A DNA stretch of 64,000 nt, taken from the NCBI GenBank assembly GCA_964605665.1, contig CAZSDP010000007.1, positions 84,447 to 148,446 of the forward strand, in the 5' to 3' direction. Shown in pieces: positions 25,277 through 33,711 of the stretch; position 1 is the stretch's first letter, and each line of letters starts with the position of its first letter. The DNA is from CAZSDP01 sp964605665. Its GTDB lineage: Bacteria > Planctomycetota > UBA8108 > UBA1146. The notes beneath the pieces were generated by a model. The model made no database searches, had not been told where the DNA came from, and saw nothing but the letters and a program-made list of their open reading frames with translations. A program made the position numbers and the translations under genes.

Positions 25277-26284
25277 TCACTCGAAGATCAAGCTCTGCAG
25301 TCGATCCTCTGACGTGCACAACTCAGAGAGTGGTCCGTAGATCACCCGACCATCGGGAAAGACCACAAGAGATTCCTCTCCGAGGCGAGCTCTCGTGATC
25401 GATCGTTCGACCTGAACTTCCCAACCCTCATTTCGACCCAAAAGTCGAGACGCCAAGGTCTCTGGGCTGCGCTCGGTCCACCCTTCGAGACGGCTCTGAC
25501 CGCAAACTGCCCGGAATTGACCGGAATTGCGGAGCGAAGAGGAGCCCGGGGCACAGACTGGGCAGGCAGGATCTGAGGTGAGTGTGCTGACTTTCGGTGT
25601 TGAATCTCCCAACCGCGCACGGGTCAGCAAGACGTCCGATCCTTCGGCGTCGTTTGGAGCGCAGATCCACCGATGCAACGTCGCGACCGCAAGTGCGGCC
25701 GCGAGTTGGGTGGTGGCGGGGAAGACCCCTTTCGATTCACACGTTCCGATCGCCGAGAGCGGGGGATCTTCGGGTATGTAGCAACGGAAGCACGGTGACC
25801 CGACGTTCCAGAATGGGAGCACGATCGCCAAGTCTTCGATCGCTGCGGTGTGGATCCACGGGCGCCCGCTGGTACGGCATGCTTCATTGATCCACCCTCG
25901 CGCTGCGAGGTGGTCGGTGGCGTCGATCACAACATCCGCCGCCTCGATCCAGCGCAGAGCATTGCCGGGATTCAAACTCTCCGAGTGAGCGTTGATTCGA
26001 GTCCGCCCCCCGATCCGCGAGAGCTCTCTCTGAGCGACCGCAGATTTGCTGAGATTCTGTTCGACGTCTTCGGGGTAGTAGAGGATCTGTCGCGGTAGGT
26101 CCGCCTCGGAGATGCTATCGGGATCGAGCATGGTTAGCTCCCCGACCCCACCTCGCACCAGCGCTTGTGCGATGGGAGTTCCTGTCCCACCGAGTCCGAC
26201 GAGGAGAACCTGAAGCTCGCTGAACACTCGATCGAAGTCTGGCCCCGCGGGAGTGACTCGTTGCGTCCGGATGTATCGGTTCAT
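25277..26284 (-). CDS. ThiF/MoeB/HesA-family E1-like adenylyltransferase
   Basis: 335 aa. ATP-dependent enzyme that adenylylates the C-terminus of a ubiquitin-like sulfur carrier. It has the glycine-rich VGLGGTGTPIAQALVRGGVGELTMLDPDSISEADLPRQ (family GxGGxG...D-D...N/D-L-RQ) and VVIDATDHLAARGWINEACRTSGRPW. Zinc ligands are a CxxC pair in SPCFRCY and another in DPACPVC. GTCESKGVFPATTQLAAALA holds the usual catalytic-cysteine region (TC). The ~75-residue C-terminus (AVCGQSR...ESLVVFPDGRVIYG) matches the small tail domain of some ThiF/MoeB proteins. The start is the ATG at 26284, with GGGGAG five bases upstream. No sulfur carrier (ThiS/MoaD) gene is adjacent, so thiamine versus molybdopterin versus another pathway is open. 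Confidence 0.88.
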   Translation of the reverse strand: MNRYIRTQRVTPAGPDFDRVFSELQVLLVGLGGTGTPIAQALVRGGVGELTMLDPDSISEADLPRQILYYPEDVEQNLSKSAVAQRELSRIGGRTRINAHSESLNPGNALRWIEAADVVIDATDHLAARGWINEACRTSGRPWIHTAAIEDLAIVLPFWNVGSPCFRCYIPEDPPLSAIGTCESKGVFPATTQLAAALAVATLHRWICAPNDAEGSDVLLTRARLGDSTPKVSTLTSDPACPVCAPGSSSLRNSGQFRAVCGQSRLEGWTERSPETLASRLLGRNEGWEVQVERSITRARLGEESLVVFPDGRVIYGPLSELCTSEDRLQSLIFE

Positions 26285-26441
26285 GAGAACTCCCCGTCTA
26301 GAGATCAACTCTTCTATGGTGATTCTAGGCAGAGGGGACCGATCTCACGAGGGGTGATTCGCACACTTCGACGGGAAACTCCGGGATGCTCAGTCGGTCA
26401 CGACGCTGGTGCCGTCAAATCGTCGGCATCGAGCGGCTCAG

Positions 26442-27299
26442 TTAGGGAAGATCGAAATCGGACTCTTTCGCCAAAGCGAGGATCGATTGCTTCATCTGAT
26501 CGATCGAAGACTCCAACTGATCGGAGCGTTGCCGGCTCTCTTCGAGATGGTCGTTGAGTGTGCGGACCAAGAGCGAGAAGTCGCGTTTGAGGCTCGAAAT
26601 CTCCTTCTGAGTCGGCTCCACCGATGATGTCGAAGTGATCGCTTCCCAGAGATCTGTCAGCTTCGCCTCGATCTGGGGGAGTCGCGTGCTCAGGCTGGAG
26701 AGATCAGCTTGGTCTCCCGCAGCTGTGCCGGAGACATTTTCGGTACTGCTCCGATCTTCCAGGGCTCCTGCGAGCCTCTGCTCGATTTCTGTGAGTCTGG
26801 CGTCGATTGGTTGTAGGGACGAGTGGAGCAGTGGTGCGAATGGCTCAGCAGCTGGAGAAGAGAGTTCCACCTGCTCAGCGAGGTGCTGGAGCCGCTCGAG
26901 GAGTTCTGAGGGCGTCGTGGAGGGGGCCGCCTCGGAGAGTGCCTGGAGGCGCTGTTCGATGGCGTCGAGGCGATCGAGGATCGGAGTGAGATCAAGATCG
27001 GGCTCAGAGATCTCTCGGACGATTGGGGTACCCGCTGAGATCGGTGAATTTTCTTCCCCAGCATCGGTCGATCGCGCGTTGAGTGGGGTGGCCTCGACCT
27101 CGGCATACCTCGCTTCGATCGAGGCGATGAGCCGCTCCTGGGTGGTCTGGAGTCGAGTTTCGATGAGGTTGGCGGCAGCTGCGAGGAGATCCTCTGCGCA
27201 ATCGGAGGAGGCGTTGAGGTCGCGAATCTGCTCGGGAGTCTCTGATTTGCGGGCCTCCTGGGCCTGTCGGATCTCTGCGATCAGTCGTTCCTTGGTCAT
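26442..27299 (-). CDS. Coiled-coil protein of unknown function
   Basis: 285 aa from the ATG at 27299, with AGGGGAAACGAGA before it. Very rich in Glu, Gln, Leu and Ser; no membrane segment or signal peptide. Heptad-like helices include LIETRLQTTQERLIASIEARYAEVE, ILDRLDAIEQRLQALSEA, LLERLQHLAEQVEL and LPQIEAKLTDLWEAI, repeating the theme I-x-x-RL-x-x-IEQRL several times. This internal repetition suggests a long parallel coiled coil. The function is not known. It follows the E1-like gene with a 157-base gap, same strand, and is divergent from plsY. Confidence 0.6.
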   Translation of the reverse strand: MTKERLIAEIRQAQEARKSETPEQIRDLNASSDCAEDLLAAAANLIETRLQTTQERLIASIEARYAEVEATPLNARSTDAGEENSPISAGTPIVREISEPDLDLTPILDRLDAIEQRLQALSEAAPSTTPSELLERLQHLAEQVELSSPAAEPFAPLLHSSLQPIDARLTEIEQRLAGALEDRSSTENVSGTAAGDQADLSSLSTRLPQIEAKLTDLWEAITSTSSVEPTQKEISSLKRDFSLLVRTLNDHLEESRQRSDQLESSIDQMKQSILALAKESDFDLP

Positions 27300-27479
27300 T
27301 CTCGTTTCCCCTTTTCGGTGGGGTCGACTCTCTTGCATCCAAAGTGAGAGACGGGTGTCATCTTCTCTCTGAGCGCTTCCGTTGGCTTCTCAGGTCCAAA
27401 AACTTCGGCTCGCTCTGAGGGCTCACCCGGCGGGATGACCGTGCACCGGTCTCGTGGAGAACCAAAGAAAGGTACGATG

Positions 27480-28133
27480 CCCCCCATGGCTGGACCACTT
27501 CCTGGAAGCGTACTCTCCGACCCGACGGTGCTCTTCTGGGGTATTTTTGGCGGCTTTCTTCTCGGAAGTGTGCCCTTCTCCTTTCTCCTCGGCCGGGTCC
27601 GAGGAATCGATCTCCGGGAAGTCGGAAGTGGAAATGTCGGAGCCACGAACTTGGGTCGAAATGCGGGATTCCTTTGGGGGGTGGGTGCCTTCCTTCTCGA
27701 CGCCGCAAAAGGCGCCGTTCCTCCCCTGATCATTCGAGAGTTTGGTGGGGTGGAGGGAGTCGCAATTCTCGCAGGGGGGGCCGCGGTGTTGGGTCATTGT
27801 TATTCCCCTTGGCTGAAATTCGCCGGTGGGAAGGGTGTGGCGACGATGGCGGGGCTGGTGGTCGTGGCGGCAGCACCGTTGGCTGGAATCCTTCTTGTCG
27901 TCTGGGGTGTCGTCGTGTCTCTGAGCAGAAACATTGGTCTCGCTTCGGTTTGTGCGGCGGCGGTCGCATTCGGTCTCGGGAATTGGCTGCTCTTCTCGAC
28001 CGAGACTTTCCCGGCGGCGATCGCGACCTCAAGTCCTTGGCTGGGGGGATTGTTGATCACGCTTTCATTGCTCGTGGTCCACCGTCACCGCAGCAATCTT
28101 CAAGAATTGTTGGAGCGAAGGGAGTCGCGATGA
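27480..28133 (+). CDS. plsY: Acyl-phosphate:glycerol-3-phosphate acyltransferase
   Basis: Inner-membrane enzyme making lysophosphatidic acid from acyl-phosphate, the first step of phospholipid synthesis. It has the three PlsY motifs: GSVPFSFLLGRVRGIDLREVGSGNVGATNLGRN, then GHCYSPWLKFAGGKGVAT, and a C-terminal VVHRHRSNLQELLERRE. Five or so membrane helices can be read. I start at the ATG at 27480 (MPPMAGP), with AAAGG upstream; an in-frame ATG at 27435 would add 15 polar residues not seen in the family. It overlaps gpsA by four bases, a very sensible pair since gpsA makes its acceptor substrate. Confidence 0.93.
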   Translation, partial: PPMAGPLPGSVLSDPTVLFWGIFGGFLLGSVPFSFLLGRVRGIDLREVGSGNVGATNLGRNAGFLWGVGAFLLDAAKGAVPPLIIREFGGVEGVAILAGGAAVLGHCYSPWLKFAGGKGVATMAGLVVVAAAPLAGILLVVWGVVVSLSRNIGLASVCAAAVAFGLGNWLLFSTETFPAAIATSSPWLGGLLITLSLLVVHRHRSNLQELLERRESR

Positions 28134-29107
28134 GTGCTCTCGTGATCGGTTCAGGTACCTGGGGGACCGCATTGGCGGCAGTTCTCGCTCGGTCTGGAAG
28201 ACCGGTCACTCTTCTTTGTCGCCGAGCGGAGGTCGCGGAGGCAGTTGCACAGCGGCAACATCCCTCATTTGCGAACCAGGTGATCCCCGCCGGGATCGAA
28301 ACTCGGATCTTCGGTGATGCGCTGCCAGAGACTGAGTTCGTGATCTCGACGATTCCCACCCAAAAGCTCAGAACGACGATGGAGCAATTGAGAGGCACTC
28401 TACCTCTCGATGTCCCTTGGGTTTCAGGCTCGAAAGGGCTGGAGGTCGGAACTCAGAAACTCCCCAGCAAGATCCTCAAGGAGTGCGGGGTTTCGGCCTC
28501 GGTCGCGGTCCTTTCCGGGCCGAGCCACGCGGAAGAGGTAATTCGGGAAGTCCCGACGGCAGTGTCGCTTGGCGATCGTGACCCCGCGCGTGGGGAGTGT
28601 TTGCAACGAGCGATCGCTGACCGCACTTTTCGGGTTTACACAAACTCCGATAGCACCGGGGTCGAGTGGGGTGGGGTCCTGAAAAACGTCGTTGCCATCG
28701 CGAGCGGTATTGCTATCGGTCTAGGATTCGGGGACAACACCCAAGCCGCGTTGGTCGCCCGCGGCGCGGTCGAGATGGCGAGACTCGGAGCCGATCTCGG
28801 GGGTCACCGCGAGACCTTTGGTGGGTTGTCCGGAGTTGGCGATCTGATCGTGACGTGTTTCAGCGAGCACTCACGGAACCGTACCTTCGGAACGCGTGTG
28901 GGTCTTGGAGACGATCCGAAGGATCTCCTTGCGAATGCCTCTCAGGTTGTCGAGGGAGTTCACACCGCTCGGGCGGTGCACGAGTTGCGTGAGACGAGAT
29001 CGGTGGAGATGCCGATTGCTGAGGAAGTTTTTCGCATCGTCCATGAGGGTCGCAATGCCGCCGAGGGAGTCCAAGCTCTTCTCGAACGGCCCCTGAAAGA
29101 GGAGTGA
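28130..29107 (+). CDS. gpsA: Glycerol-3-phosphate dehydrogenase [NAD(P)+]
   Basis: Reduces dihydroxyacetone phosphate to sn-glycerol-3-phosphate for phospholipid synthesis, cytoplasmic. 325 aa from the ATG of the ATGA overlap with plsY (28130); the frame is open far upstream but only in the shadow of plsY. The Rossmann motif ALVIGSGTWGTALAAVLARSG, substrate-binding GSKGLEVGTQ, LSGPSHAEEVIREVPTAV, the catalytic-lysine segment VEWGGVLKNVVAIASGIAIGLGFGDN and LSGVGDLIVTCFSEHSRNRTFG are all intact. Confidence 0.96.
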   Translation: MSALVIGSGTWGTALAAVLARSGRPVTLLCRRAEVAEAVAQRQHPSFANQVIPAGIETRIFGDALPETEFVISTIPTQKLRTTMEQLRGTLPLDVPWVSGSKGLEVGTQKLPSKILKECGVSASVAVLSGPSHAEEVIREVPTAVSLGDRDPARGECLQRAIADRTFRVYTNSDSTGVEWGGVLKNVVAIASGIAIGLGFGDNTQAALVARGAVEMARLGADLGGHRETFGGLSGVGDLIVTCFSEHSRNRTFGTRVGLGDDPKDLLANASQVVEGVHTARAVHELRETRSVEMPIAEEVFRIVHEGRNAAEGVQALLERPLKEE

Positions 29108-29176
29108 TCTTCGACTTGGCATGAAGCCGATCGGTTCTACCGTCGGGAGTGAAGTCAACGCGAGAGCAGGTTTGGG

Positions 29177-29485
29177 ATGAAGTATGTGGTCGGGATCGTT
29201 CCACCGCCTGCCCTTGAGATGGTCAGAGAGGCGCTCGAGAGCGCGGAGATCTACCGGTTGACCATCTCGGAAGTGGAGGTGGCTCAGCCAGCGGATGAGG
29301 CTCCTCCGGCGGGATTTGCCCGAGGACTTCGTCTCGAGATTGCGGTGAATGATGATTTCTTGCAACCTGCGTTGGACGCCTTTGCCAAGGCTCGAGAAGC
29401 GGGGCATCCGACCACGGTAACGGTGTTGCCCGTCGAAGATACAGTTCGCATTCGAACTGGTGAACGTGGCCCGGAAGCGATCTGA
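29177..29485 (+). CDS. Degenerate PII (GlnB/GlnK-like) protein
   Basis: 102 aa against 112 for classical PII. The ends are clearly PII: MKYVVGIVPPPALEMVREALE at the start and VEDTVRIRTGERG at the end, the latter carrying the two arginines that contact ATP phosphates. The middle differs. The T-loop (residues 37-55 in PII, with the uridylylated Tyr51 in TELYRGAEY) is replaced by the shorter, Pro/Ala-rich AQPADEAPPAGFARG with no tyrosine. The B-loop TGKIGDGKIF is AGHPTTVTV. Uridylylation and normal 2-oxoglutarate/ATP signalling are therefore unlikely. It lies between gpsA and glnA (197 bases before glnA), the position of glnB-glnA pairs. It may be a divergent nitrogen sensor, another PII-like trimer or a decoy; the assignment to the fold is good, the role unknown. 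Confidence 0.78.
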   Translation: MKYVVGIVPPPALEMVREALESAEIYRLTISEVEVAQPADEAPPAGFARGLRLEIAVNDDFLQPALDAFAKAREAGHPTTVTVLPVEDTVRIRTGERGPEAI

Positions 29486-29682
29486 AAAAAGAGACGCGAG
29501 GTGCGCGGCATCTCGTTCATTGGATGAAATGGGGGAGCCGACTCTCTGTCGAACGGTCGAAGGACCGGCGTGCGGGACGCATTCGATGGGGGAGCGGTTG
29601 ACGGCGTAGGATTCGGTGAAACCGATCGGAAGAGATCCTTGATGGGATTCTTTTCCGAGCAACGTTGAACGGGGGAACGGTC

Positions 29683-31095
29683 GTGACCGTCCAAGAGGTA
29701 CTGGAAAAGGTCAAGAGCGAGGAAGTTCAGGCCATCGACTTCAGATTCCTGGATTTCCCAGGACTTTGGCAGCACTTTACGATCCCAGCGAAGCACTTGG
29801 AAACAGTGACTTTCGAAGAGGGACTCGGCTTTGACGGGTCGAGTATCCGCGGTTGGAAGGGGATCCAGGAGAGCGACATGATCGTGCTCCCTGACCCGAC
29901 CACCGCATTCATCGATCCCTTCTCCAAGCTTCGTACGATGGTGCTGATCTGCGATATCGTTGAGCCAAAGACCCTGCAGCCCTATTCGCGAGATCCGCGA
30001 TCGATCGCTCGGCGAGCAGAGGACTATCTTCGATCGTCGGGAATTGGGGATGAGGCGTACTTCGGTCCGGAGGCGGAGTTCTTTATCTTCGATGATATTC
30101 GCTTTGATCAGAATGAACACAGCGGGTTCTACTTCATCGATTCTGTCGAAGGACGCTGGAACACGGGGCGCGATGAAGGACCAAATCTCGGTTACAAGCC
30201 GCGTTACAAAGAGGGTTACTTCCCAGTGCCCCCTACCGACAAGTTCCAAGATCTTCGCAACGAGATGATGATGCACATGATCGATTGCGGACTCGACGTT
30301 GAGTGCCAGCATCACGAAGTTGCGACAGCGGGACAGGCAGAGATCGACATCCGTTTCGCGCCGATGCTTCATTCCGCAGATCAGCTGATGATGTTCAAGT
30401 ACATCGTCAAGAACACGGCACTTCGTCACGGCAAGACGGTGACCTTCATGCCGAAGCCGGTATGGAATGACAACGGCAGTGGGATGCACACTCACATGTC
30501 GATCTGGAAAGATGGAAAGAACCAATTTGCAGGAGATGGTTACGGTGGGCTGAGTGAGTCCGCTCTCTTCGCAATCGGCGGAATTCTACGGCACGCTCCC
30601 GCTCTGGTTGCGCTCACCAATCCAACGACGAATTCTTTTAAGCGTCTGGTACCTGGCTTCGAGGCACCTTGCCGTTTGGCTTACAGCTCCAGTAACCGAT
30701 CTGCTGCGGTGCGGATTCCCAACTACTCTTCGAACCCCAAGGCGCGCAGGTTTGAATTCCGTTGCCCAGACCCGTCTTGCAATCCTTATCTCGCTTTCTC
30801 AGCGATTCTTCTCGCGGCAGTCGATGGGATCAAGAATAAGATCGACCCGGGTTCTGCCTTCGATAAGAACCTCTACGATCTTCCCCCGGAAGAACTGAAA
30901 GATGTCCCCACCACGCCTCCCACGTTGGAGGTCGCACTCGATTGTCTCGAGAGAGACCACGAGTTCCTCCTGGCGGGCGATGTCTTTTCTCGGGATACGA
31001 TTTCAACTTGGATCGACTACAAGCGTGAGAAGGAAGTGGACGCGCTGCGGCTTCGTCCTCATCCACACGAGTTTGCACTGTACTACGACATTTGA
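29683..31095 (+). CDS. glnA: Glutamine synthetase, type I
   Basis: Dodecameric cytosolic enzyme joining ammonia and glutamate with ATP. 470 aa from the GTG at 29683, chosen because GGGGGA lies six bases upstream and VTVQEVLEKVKSEEVQAIDFRF is the family N-terminus; a TTG six codons earlier lacks this support. GFDGSSIRGWKGIQESDM, the active-site MPKPVWNDNGSGMHTHMSIWKDG, NPTTNSFKRLVPGFEAP and RSAAVRIPN are present. The adenylylation segment KNLYDLPPEE places the tyrosine at residue 398 (Tyr397 in E. coli), so it is a GSI-beta form that can be regulated by adenylylation. A PII-like gene precedes it. I did not find a glutamine riboswitch motif in the leader. Confidence 0.96.
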   Translation: MTVQEVLEKVKSEEVQAIDFRFLDFPGLWQHFTIPAKHLETVTFEEGLGFDGSSIRGWKGIQESDMIVLPDPTTAFIDPFSKLRTMVLICDIVEPKTLQPYSRDPRSIARRAEDYLRSSGIGDEAYFGPEAEFFIFDDIRFDQNEHSGFYFIDSVEGRWNTGRDEGPNLGYKPRYKEGYFPVPPTDKFQDLRNEMMMHMIDCGLDVECQHHEVATAGQAEIDIRFAPMLHSADQLMMFKYIVKNTALRHGKTVTFMPKPVWNDNGSGMHTHMSIWKDGKNQFAGDGYGGLSESALFAIGGILRHAPALVALTNPTTNSFKRLVPGFEAPCRLAYSSSNRSAAVRIPNYSSNPKARRFEFRCPDPSCNPYLAFSAILLAAVDGIKNKIDPGSAFDKNLYDLPPEELKDVPTTPPTLEVALDCLERDHEFLLAGDVFSRDTISTWIDYKREKEVDALRLRPHPHEFALYYDI

Positions 31096-31102
31096 TCGGG
31101 GA

Positions 31103-31151
31103 GTGGCGACGTTCGTATCCCGCATTCCTGAAGGAAAGCGGGCGTCGCCAC
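31103..31151 (+). terminator. Long hairpin directly after glnA
   Basis: GTGGCGACG (31103-31111) pairs perfectly with CGTCGCCAC (31143-31151). Inside, CCCGC (31119-31123) pairs with GCGGG (31138-31142), and TTCC-TGAA-GGAA closes the loop, leaving one seven-base bulge on the 5' side. It begins eight bases after the glnA stop and ends 30 before larE. There is no T-run, so Rho-dependent 3'-end protection is as likely as termination. Confidence 0.5.
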
Positions 31152-31181
31152 GCCTCAGCTTGACCAGTCGAGAGGGTTCCG

Positions 31182-32051
31182 ATGTCCGAAGTCTCCTCCA
31201 CTGGTCGCGTGACGCCTGAGTCCCCAGGGGACGCAGCCAGTCGACTGCGCCTCGAGGAGATTCTGAAACAGTATCGGTCAGTGGCGGTTGCGCTTTCGGG
31301 CGGAGTGGACTCGGGGCTTCTCCTGGCGGTCGCAAGGCGTGTTCTGGGCGATGCTGCGATCGCTGCGATCGGGGTTTCCCCGAGCCTCGCCGCAGTTGAG
31401 CTTCGGCAGGCGAGGGTCGTCGCCTCGACGATCGGTGCACCTCTCCTCGAACTCCCCACCGATGAACTCGCCAACCCCAGCTATGTATCGAACACCGGGG
31501 ATCGCTGTTTTCATTGCAAGTTTGAACTCTACGGAGTTCTGGGGACTGACCCACGCTTGAAGAACAAGGTTCTTTGCGATGGGACTCATGCGGAGGATGA
31601 CAGCGAAGATCGACCGGGGATGAGTGCTGCGAGAACTCGCGGGGTGCGAAGTCCACTTCGTGAGGCTGGATTGGGAAAAGCGTCGATTCGTCGTTGGGCA
31701 AGAGAGCTGGGGCTCCCCAACTGGAGTCGTCCTGCCCGTCCTTGCCTCGCCTCGCGAATTCGCGTGGGAACTTCCGTCACCCCAGAAAGACTCGCTGCCG
31801 TGGAGAGCTTAGAAGAGATCCTCGAGAATGAGGGCTTCGGGGTCTACCGAGCGAGGATTCGCGAGGGAGAGGTGATTATCGAAGTGGGAGTCGAAGAAAT
31901 CGGGCGGCTCTCGGAGTCTCAGTGGCGCCGTCGGATTTCTGAGCGCTCCCAGCAATTGGGGTATCAGAGAGTTTGGATCGATGGTGCGGGTTATGGCTCG
32001 GGACGAGAATTTGAGTTGACCCCTCTCGAGCTGGGGAGGAGACCTGAGTAG
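31182..32051 (+). CDS. larE: ATP-dependent sulfur transferase, LarE-like
   Basis: 289 aa PP-loop enzyme. In the LarE family it adenylates a nicotinate-derived cofactor precursor and donates sulfur to make the nickel-pincer (NPN) cofactor of lactate racemase and relatives. The PP-loop SGGVDSGLLLAVARR is at about residues 38-53. DRCFHCKFELYG carries a CxxC, and PARPCLASRIRVGTSVTPERL holds the third conserved cysteine, so this is the three-cysteine type that can bind an Fe-S cluster and act catalytically, rather than the single-cysteine sacrificial type. No larA, larB or larC is in the window. GAGAGGGTTCCG precedes the ATG. Because related PP-loop proteins exist, the exact product is inferred from the family. 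Confidence 0.85.
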   Translation: MSEVSSTGRVTPESPGDAASRLRLEEILKQYRSVAVALSGGVDSGLLLAVARRVLGDAAIAAIGVSPSLAAVELRQARVVASTIGAPLLELPTDELANPSYVSNTGDRCFHCKFELYGVLGTDPRLKNKVLCDGTHAEDDSEDRPGMSAARTRGVRSPLREAGLGKASIRRWARELGLPNWSRPARPCLASRIRVGTSVTPERLAAVESLEEILENEGFGVYRARIREGEVIIEVGVEEIGRLSESQWRRRISERSQQLGYQRVWIDGAGYGSGREFELTPLELGRRPE

Positions 32052-32089
32052 GCGTTCAAGGTCTTGAATGACCTTCCGTGCCCCTCTGA

Positions 32090-33556
32090 GTGAAGATGTT
32101 TCATTTCGAGATTCCCTATCTGACCCTTCTTGTTCTCCTCTCGATATACGGGGCTCAACGATTGTGGCTGGTGGTTGAACTCTTTACTCGCTTGAAGTGG
32201 GGGTGGGGCAATCCAGCCTTGTCTCAATCGGCCACACCAGTTGACGCGCGAGACTCCAAAGCGGTCGACGCGGTCTTGGGGTCATCTGTGTTGCTGCAGC
32301 TACCGGTTTATAACGATGGTGATGTCTTTATCCGATTACTCGACTCGGTTCGCGAACTCGATTGGCCACAAGACAGGCTTTTGGTGCAGGTTCTGGACGA
32401 CTCAAATGATGGGTCTTCCGACGAGATTGCAAGCCGAGTTGCTGTTCTTCAAGATGCTGGTTTTCGCATCGAGCACTTGAGGCGTTCAGAGCGTCTCGGC
32501 TACAAGGCTGGGGCCCTTGCCGAGGGCCTCTCCAAGTGTGATTTCCCTTTTGTCGCGATGTTCGACAGCGACTTCGTCATCCCCACCGATTTTCTACGTC
32601 GCGCTCTCGTTGAATTTGCCGATGAGCGGGTGGCATTTGTTCAAGGACGTTGGGGCTTTGCGAATGAGGACGACTCATTTTTGACAAAGGTTCAAGCGTT
32701 GATGCTCGATGGCCACTTTGCGATTGAGCATCGAGTGAGAGCCTTGGCTGGCAGGTTCTTTAACTTCAACGGTACTGCAGGGGTGTGGCGTCGAGCGGCG
32801 ATCGATGATGCTGGGGGCTGGACTTCTGACTCGATCACCGAGGATCTCGATCTCTCTCTACGCGCTTGGCTCGCCGGTTGGGAATTTCGCTATCTCGATG
32901 ACTTGGTTGCGATGAGTGATTTGCCGGTTCGAATGAGCGCCTACCGTACACAGCAGAATCGATGGATCTCCGGATCGATTCAGACAGCGATGACCTATCT
33001 ACCGAAGATCCTCTCCTCGCCCGTTTCGTACACTCGTCGGCTCGATCTGCTCCTGGCGATCACTGGAAACCTCTGCTATCCACTGATCGTTGCCTTGGCA
33101 TTTGCGCTCCCTCACGCCATCGCAATTCGACTCGCTCAGCGCGACGCTTTCCTCCTCTACGCGGATCTTCCCTTCTTTCTCTTCGCGACCGGCTCTGTCG
33201 CTCTCTTCTATTGGTGTGCCCGAGGCCGCCGAAAGACCATCACCACTCTGGTGAATATCCCGATCTTGATGGCCCTCGGCATGGGGATGACCCTGCACAA
33301 CTCGAGGGCGGTCCTCAGGGGGGTCACCGGGTCGGCGCGAGTCTTCGAGAGGACGCCGAAGGGGGACGGGGGTGGGTCGACCTCACCCACTCGCAACGGG
33401 GGGCTCAGGTGGCTGGAGGCGGGAATGCTCCTCTACTTGCTCTCCATCGTCTTCTACGCCGCTCCGGTGGCTTTGTACTCCCTCCCTCTGATCGGCTTGC
33501 TCGCCTTCGGGTATGGGCTCGTATTGGTTGCTCAGAGACCTCGTAGAGAGCGCTGA
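32090..33556 (+). CDS. Processive family 2 glycosyltransferase (cellulose synthase-like)
   Basis: 488 aa membrane enzyme. An N-terminal membrane segment (IPYLTLLVLLSIYGAQRLWLV) is followed by a GT2 domain with the D, D, D, QxxRW pattern: QVLDDSNDGSSD, FDSDFVIP, TEDLDLSLRAWLAG and QQNRWISGSIQ. The remainder carries several membrane helices (LLLAITGNLCYPLIVALAFALP, LPFFLFATGSVALFYWCA, LLYLLSIVFYAAPVALYSL). It lacks a PilZ domain. Proteins like this make beta-linked polymers or add glucosyl/mannosyl groups to lipids. GTG at 32090 and ATG at 32096 are both possible starts. It stands between larE and cmk without overlap, so context does not give the product. Confidence 0.88.
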   Translation: MKMFHFEIPYLTLLVLLSIYGAQRLWLVVELFTRLKWGWGNPALSQSATPVDARDSKAVDAVLGSSVLLQLPVYNDGDVFIRLLDSVRELDWPQDRLLVQVLDDSNDGSSDEIASRVAVLQDAGFRIEHLRRSERLGYKAGALAEGLSKCDFPFVAMFDSDFVIPTDFLRRALVEFADERVAFVQGRWGFANEDDSFLTKVQALMLDGHFAIEHRVRALAGRFFNFNGTAGVWRRAAIDDAGGWTSDSITEDLDLSLRAWLAGWEFRYLDDLVAMSDLPVRMSAYRTQQNRWISGSIQTAMTYLPKILSSPVSYTRRLDLLLAITGNLCYPLIVALAFALPHAIAIRLAQRDAFLLYADLPFFLFATGSVALFYWCARGRRKTITTLVNIPILMALGMGMTLHNSRAVLRGVTGSARVFERTPKGDGGGSTSPTRNGGLRWLEAGMLLYLLSIVFYAAPVALYSLPLIGLLAFGYGLVLVAQRPRRER

Positions 33557-33711
33557 AGAGACCTGGCTGGAATCGCCGATTGGCTTGCGGAAGTCGGGCT
33601 CTGACCGTACTTTGGTGGACTTGTCAACGGTCTGGCTCCGCTCGAGGAATCCTCCGTGTTTCCGGCGGGAGAGCAGACTTTGCACACTTTTGCCACGGTG
33701 ATTCCTGAGAG

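Noticed and set aside
26635..27372. 245-codon plus-strand frame opposite the coiled-coil gene
   Set aside because: Ser/Arg-rich mirror of a Glu/Leu-rich coiled coil; the minus-strand reading has a good ribosome-binding site and heptad pattern.
27674..28129. Upstream extension of gpsA to 477 codons
   Set aside because: The extra part lies wholly inside plsY in another frame; the Rossmann start of GpsA fits the ATG at 28130.
29486..29682. Possible glutamine riboswitch upstream of glnA
   Set aside because: The leader has a GTTCAT-like string but not the conserved downstream GGAAGTAGG-type core of the glnA motif.
29284..30525. 413-codon open frame on the minus strand
   Set aside because: Antisense to the PII-like gene and glnA; no family motif and no start signal.
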